Source: DATCHW01 sp963806045
GTDB lineage: Bacteria > Bacteroidota > Ignavibacteria > Tepidaquicellales > Tepidaquicellaceae
Assembly: GCA_963806045.1 (NCBI GenBank)
Contig: CAWDWP010000001.1
Span: 496,001 to 560,000, forward strand
Length of the DNA stretch: 64,000 bases
Reading direction: 5' to 3'
Shown here: positions 59,969-64,000 of the stretch, piece by piece
Position numbering within the stretch: the stretch's first letter is position 1
How the letters are laid out: each line of letters begins with the position of its first letter
Notes under the pieces: model-generated
Databases searched by the model: none
What the model was told of the DNA's origin: nothing
Seen by the model: only the letters and a program-made list of their open reading frames with translations
Program-made: the position numbers and the translations under genes

Positions 59969-61099
59969 ATGAAGAAAACAAAACACGCATCTCCTGATAG
60001 AGTCTCCACTGAGGAAATTAGAATGGACTATGAGACTATTATCAAACTTGAGAATGTTAAAGAAATTCTGGATGCACTTCCCAACATTGCTGTTATATTA
60101 AATCCCGAGAGACAATTAGTGTATTCGAACCGCATTTTAATGAATATGTTAAAGATTAATGAAATAGAGCATATACTTGGAACAAGACCCGGCGAAACAA
60201 TAAGCTGTATTCATTCCCGTGAAGAAGAAGGCGGCTGCGGAACTTCTGAGAGCTGCAGATATTGCGGAGCAGTTAATACAATACTTCAAAGCCAGAAAGA
60301 AAATAAAAAAACCTCGAATGAATGCAGAATAAAATCCGTTATTAACGGGGAAGAGGTCAATTTTGATTTACTCGTTACATCAACGCCATTCTATTTGAAA
60401 GATAAACAATATATAATTTTATCCTTACATGACATTAGCAGCGAGAAAAGAAGAAAAGCACTCGAAAGAATTTTCTTCCACGATGTTTTAAATACCGCAG
60501 GAGGTTTAAATGGAATAATAGAACTGATGAAAGATATGGAAAGCGCTGAGGAAATTAAAGATATCTTATCGATGGCTGGGATTGCAAGCAAGGATTTGAT
60601 GGAAGAGATAATGGCACACAGAGAACTCGTGGCAGCAGAAAATAATGAAATAAAAGTTAAAAACACTATTTTCTCGTCGCACGATTTGATTAATGATCTG
60701 ATAAATCAGATTAAACATAATTCATTAGCAGGAGATAAAATTATTATTTTAGGTAAATCTTCGGAAAATATTATTTTAACTTCTGATGAAATTTTGTTGA
60801 GGCGTGTTCTGAGAAATATGCTCAAAAATGCAATTGAAGCGACAGAGCAAAATGGAACTGTTTACATCGGTTGTTTCGGTGATGAAAATACAATTACCTT
60901 TTGGGTAAAAAATTCTGCGTGTATCCCCAGGGATTCACAACTTCAGATATTCAACAGATCATTTTCCACGAAAGGATTGGACAGGGGATTAGGTACTTAT
61001 AGTATGAAACTTCTGACAGAAAAATATCTGAAAGGAAAAATTTCTTTTACTTCAGATAAAGAGAACGGCACAATATTCCGGATTCAGTTAACTAAATAA
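59969..61099 (+). CDS. Cytoplasmic PAS-domain sensor histidine kinase with a Cys/His cluster
   Basis: 376 residues, no membrane segment. A PAS domain (about 30-150) contains the cluster C80-I-H82 ... C90 ... C96 ... C99 (SCIHSREEEGGC, ESCRYCGAV). The phosphoacceptor region FFHDVLNTAGGL has H171. A HATPase domain follows (about 235-376) with N-box NMLKNAIEA, F-box-like IFNRSFSTKG and G2-like LDRGLGTYSMKLL; the G1 position (NSACIPRD) is degenerate, as in some HWE/HisKA_2-like kinases. No response regulator lies next to it, so it would be an orphan kinase. Cys clusters of this spacing occur in other PAS kinases of Bacteroidota and Deltaproteobacteria, as I remember. Metal or redox sensing is plausible but unproven. 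Confidence 0.88.
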   Translation: MKKTKHASPDRVSTEEIRMDYETIIKLENVKEILDALPNIAVILNPERQLVYSNRILMNMLKINEIEHILGTRPGETISCIHSREEEGGCGTSESCRYCGAVNTILQSQKENKKTSNECRIKSVINGEEVNFDLLVTSTPFYLKDKQYIILSLHDISSEKRRKALERIFFHDVLNTAGGLNGIIELMKDMESAEEIKDILSMAGIASKDLMEEIMAHRELVAAENNEIKVKNTIFSSHDLINDLINQIKHNSLAGDKIIILGKSSENIILTSDEILLRRVLRNMLKNAIEATEQNGTVYIGCFGDENTITFWVKNSACIPRDSQLQIFNRSFSTKGLDRGLGTYSMKLLTEKYLKGKISFTSDKENGTIFRIQLTK

Positions 61100-61124
61100 T
61101 ATTTATTTTTTACTGCGAATTCAT

Positions 61125-64000
61125 TCACGGATTTTTAATTTTCAGAATTTTATCTGCCTTTATTTTAACCTGTTCAAGTTCGTATTCAAGCTTTACGAGT
61201 CTCTCAAGTTGCGAATCGGAAGGTTTCCCGTTAAAAGAAATCACGCTTGTATACAACTGGCCGATATTTTCACGCAATTTAATTTCTCCTGTAATGAATC
61301 CGCCTTCTTTAGTTGCTGCTAAGGTTTTCGATAATGAATCAATACGTTCGGAGTATTTTGTAAGTTTTTCTTTTTCAGTATCGTCTGTGATATTCTTAAT
61401 ATTTATTTTAATAGAATCAAACCTGTTTTTTAATCTTTCTGCAATCAAAGCAAGTTCTTCCTGCATATTAAAAAGCTTCATAACTGTGCTTTGCTGTTCC
61501 TCCCTTTCCCCCGAAGTATATGGTGAATTGGGGTTGTAAGTAAGATTTACATTTAAAGTTTTAGATTTATCACCTTTAATAAGTTTTATCTTATATTCTC
61601 CTTCGGGAACAAGCGGACCAATAAATCCGGAAAATTCAAATTTCGAACCGGTTGCCACTTTTGGTGGTTTTAATCTCATATTCCATCGCTCAATATTTAT
61701 ACCTTTTCTTTTCGAGGCATCAATTGTATGCAGAAGTTTATTTTCTTTATTATAAATTTCAATTTTTAATTCACCGGTCGACATTCTTTCTTTCAGATAA
61801 TATATAATATGAAAATCTACTGAAGGATTCGGTCCGTTGAATTCACCGGCATTAGAGGGAAATGCAGAAAATGAAATACTTTCACTGCCGTCGATATAGT
61901 AATTCCGGGCCGGAAGAAATTCAAAATCAGAATCTATAATCTGCTGGTTTATATTCCTGATTGGTGTCAAATCATCCAGAATAATTATACCCCTGCCATG
62001 TGTTGCCAGAACAAGAGAATTCGATACTTTATTGATTACCATATCCATAACCGGTACGTTCGGAACTTTGTTAGTAAACTGAGCCCAGTTCTGTCCTCCG
62101 TCAATTGAGATATATAAACCAAACTCTGTTCCAAGGAATAAAAGATTCTTATTCAAACAATCTTCTCTTATTTTATGCGCATATCCTTTTACACCATTTG
62201 TTGAAAGCTGTTTCCAGGTTTTACCGGTATTAGTTGTTTTATATACATACATATTTTTATCACCTGACCTGTGCCCGTCAAATGTTGCATATGCTGTATT
62301 AATATCAAAATTTCCCGGTTCGATACTCGAACACCAGGTATTCTTTGGTAATCCGGTTATATTTCCTGCAACATTTTTCCAGTTATTGCCTCCGTTTTCT
62401 GTTATCTGAACATTTCCATCATCAGTTCCAACCCAGATTACATCAGCATTCAAAGGTGATTCTTCTATGGTATAAATAGTGCAATGATTTTCCGCCGAAG
62501 TGTTTTCTATTGAAAGTCCTCCCGATTCCTCCTGTTTTTGCTTTGTTAAATCATTCGTTGTTAAATCGGAAGAAATTTTTTCCCACGTATCACCTTTATT
62601 TTTTGTACGGTATAAAAATTGTGAACCTGTGTAAATTACTCCCGGGTTGTTAGGACTTTGCACGATAGGTGTATTCCAGTTAAATCTTAATTTTGGCTCA
62701 TCTTTTCCCTGTTGCGGCTGAATGTCTTTTGTCTCACCGGTTTTTCTGTTAAGCCGTGAAATATTTCCCCCCTGAGATTCCGAATATATTATATTGTTAT
62801 CAAGTGCATCTGCAACTACCGCAAATCCATCTCCGCCGCCGACATTAATCCAGTCTTTATTATTTATTCCTCCGCCGTGTTCGGAAGGTCCCATCCAGGA
62901 ACCGTTATCCTGCAATCCTCCATAGACATTATAAGGTTTTTGATTATCTGTTGTAACGTGATAAAATTGTGAAACAGGTAAGTTTGCAAGAAACATCCAG
63001 TCGTTTCCTCGATTCAGCGACATGTATACTCCGCCGTCAGTCCCCAGGTACATTTGATTAGAGTTTTTGGGATTTATCCATAGAGCATGATGATCGGAAT
63101 GTACCCATCCTCCCTCAAAAGAAGCTTCTGAAAATGATTCACCGCCATCATTGCTTATCGACAAACTGAACGCAGGTCTGTAAATTCTTTTGGGGTCATT
63201 CGGGTCAACAACTATTGTACTGAAATAAAAAGGTCTTGCTGTCACGTTGCTCGTTGTGCTGTTTTTCTTCCAGTTTTCTCCGCCGTCTGAAGAAACAAAA
63301 AGTGCTGTTTTTTTCGATTCTGCGATTGCATATATTTTATTCGGCTCGGATGCACAAAGAGCAAGGCAGATTCTGCCTAATTCACCTTCTGAAAATTGTT
63401 CATCAATTCTTTTCCACGATAAACCCCCGTTAAGGCTTTTATATAATCCGCTGCCCTCTCCGCCCGAAGAAAATGAATGTGGAGTCCTTCTGAATTGCCA
63501 CATCGAAGCATAGATGGTTTCGGGATTTGTCGGGTCGATTAATATATCGGCACATCCCGTTTTATCGTTGACATAAAGAATCTTTTCCCAGCTTTTCCCG
63601 CCGTCTGTTGTTTTATATAGACCCCGGTCTTCACTATCACTCCAAAGTACTCCCGGAACTGCGACATAAACTATATCACCGTTCATTGGGTCTATTGAAA
63701 TTTTACTTATGTGTTCAGAATTTTCAAGACCTGTAATTTTCCATGTTTCACCCGCATCTTCAGATTTATATATTCCTGTTCCTACTGATACGCTGTTTCT
63801 CATATTTGATTCTCCCGTTCCAACCCATATAATATCAGGTTTATTCTGGTCGATTGATATTGCACCAATAGACTGGCAATATTTATCGAATACGGGTTTG
63901 AAAAGAGTTCCTCCTGTTAATGATTTCCAAAGCCCGCCTGAAGCAGAGCCGACATAAATAATATTCGGTTCTTTATTAACTCCATCGATTGCAGTAATTC
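61125..64000 (-). CDS. Large BNR/VPS10-like repeat protein, N-terminus beyond the window
   Basis: Open from the right edge (64000) to the stop at 61125, at least 957 residues. An internal Met at 63803 is not the start: the upstream codons (NIIYVGSASGGLWKSLTGGT, DIIWVGTGES) continue the repeats without a break. Many sortilin/VPS10-type BNR blades (GIYKSEDAGETWKITGL, GLYKTTDGGKSWEKIL, ALFVSSDGGENWKKN, YLGTDGGVYMSLNRGNDW, LYRTKNKGDTWEKI) are followed by LATHGRGIIILDDLTPIRNI and a coiled C-terminal part (LERLVKLEYELEQVKIKADK). There is no sorting domain at the C-terminus. Such 'glycosyl hydrolase' annotated proteins usually lack shown activity; a signal peptide is expected outside the window. It is convergent with the kinase gene, 25 bases apart. 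Confidence 0.85.
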   Translation of the reverse strand, partial: ITAIDGVNKEPNIIYVGSASGGLWKSLTGGTLFKPVFDKYCQSIGAISIDQNKPDIIWVGTGESNMRNSVSVGTGIYKSEDAGETWKITGLENSEHISKISIDPMNGDIVYVAVPGVLWSDSEDRGLYKTTDGGKSWEKILYVNDKTGCADILIDPTNPETIYASMWQFRRTPHSFSSGGEGSGLYKSLNGGLSWKRIDEQFSEGELGRICLALCASEPNKIYAIAESKKTALFVSSDGGENWKKNSTTSNVTARPFYFSTIVVDPNDPKRIYRPAFSLSISNDGGESFSEASFEGGWVHSDHHALWINPKNSNQMYLGTDGGVYMSLNRGNDWMFLANLPVSQFYHVTTDNQKPYNVYGGLQDNGSWMGPSEHGGGINNKDWINVGGGDGFAVVADALDNNIIYSESQGGNISRLNRKTGETKDIQPQQGKDEPKLRFNWNTPIVQSPNNPGVIYTGSQFLYRTKNKGDTWEKISSDLTTNDLTKQKQEESGGLSIENTSAENHCTIYTIEESPLNADVIWVGTDDGNVQITENGGNNWKNVAGNITGLPKNTWCSSIEPGNFDINTAYATFDGHRSGDKNMYVYKTTNTGKTWKQLSTNGVKGYAHKIREDCLNKNLLFLGTEFGLYISIDGGQNWAQFTNKVPNVPVMDMVINKVSNSLVLATHGRGIIILDDLTPIRNINQQIIDSDFEFLPARNYYIDGSESISFSAFPSNAGEFNGPNPSVDFHIIYYLKERMSTGELKIEIYNKENKLLHTIDASKRKGINIERWNMRLKPPKVATGSKFEFSGFIGPLVPEGEYKIKLIKGDKSKTLNVNLTYNPNSPYTSGEREEQQSTVMKLFNMQEELALIAERLKNRFDSIKINIKNITDDTEKEKLTKYSERIDSLSKTLAATKEGGFITGEIKLRENIGQLYTSVISFNGKPSDSQLERLVKLEYELEQVKIKADKILKIKNP

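Noticed and set aside
54500..63960. Glycoside hydrolase (sialidase) activity for BNR proteins
   Set aside because: Asp boxes alone define the fold; the catalytic Arg triad, Tyr and Glu of sialidases were not identifiable, so only fold-level names are given.
1..64000. tRNA, rRNA, riboswitches and transposases
   Set aside because: No cloverleaf with a GTTCGANTC-type arm outside coding regions, no rRNA-like sequence, and no transposase or integrase motif was found in any frame.

Overview
The window is AT-rich and reads like a chromosome segment from the Bacteroidota/Chlorobiota side of the FCB group, most likely an Ignavibacteria-like organism. Three things support this. About twenty genes end in a type IX secretion (T9SS) C-terminal sorting domain of the NYPNPFNP type. 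Three TonB-dependent receptors carry N-terminal carboxypeptidase-regulatory-like domains. Few genes have a strong Shine-Dalgarno sequence. No rRNA, tRNA, CRISPR array, transposase or T9SS machinery gene was seen. The taxonomy is an inference from family content, not from a marker gene.

Layout. (1) 0-12.9 kb, minus strand: a frameshifted methyltransferase, two tandem M28 metallopeptidases with P-domain and sorting domain, a TonB-type receptor, and two related secreted proteins, one with its sorting-domain module duplicated. (2) 11.7-27.4 kb, minus strand: a run of secreted beta-propeller-like proteins (Ycf48/BNR/FG-GAP types) interrupted by one ArnT-like glycosyltransferase. (3) 27.5-33.9 kb: a housekeeping island with OsmC, free-Met-sulfoxide reductase, two HU-like proteins (the second with a long acidic linker and a C-terminal membrane anchor), Lnt, PAP2 phosphatase and IspF. 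(4) 34.1-40.0 kb, minus strand: four more propeller-like T9SS cargo genes. (5) 40.4-45.7 kb: a small membrane protein, a helical hypothetical, a subtilase with Ca-loop insertions and a second TonB-type receptor. (6) 45.9-48.4 kb, plus strand: a compact redox group of cupredoxin-like protein, Tat-exported Rieske protein and an outer-membrane barrel with one N-terminal CxxCH heme motif. (7) 48.5-56.4 kb, minus strand: two paralogous sialidase-fold T9SS proteins (one shattered by indels) and one more propeller protein. (8) 56.9-64 kb: a third TonB-type receptor (two frameshifts), a cytoplasmic PAS histidine kinase with a Cys cluster, and a large BNR/VPS10-like protein running off the right edge.

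Working together. Most of the window encodes envelope and secreted proteins: T9SS cargo that would be displayed or released at the surface, receptors importing unknown substrates, and lipoprotein and undecaprenyl/phospholipid enzymes (lnt, PAP2). Frameshifts are very unevenly distributed and dense in the repetitive cargo genes. They may be patches of low-accuracy consensus, true pseudogenes, or both, so these genes are given as full spans with the breaks noted.

Most unusual signals: several unrelated palindromic or repeated short elements inserted in frame at the same loop of different sorting domains; one such element inserted directly after a start codon; the HU-linker-membrane protein with repeated linear motifs; and the cupredoxin/Rieske/monoheme-barrel group.
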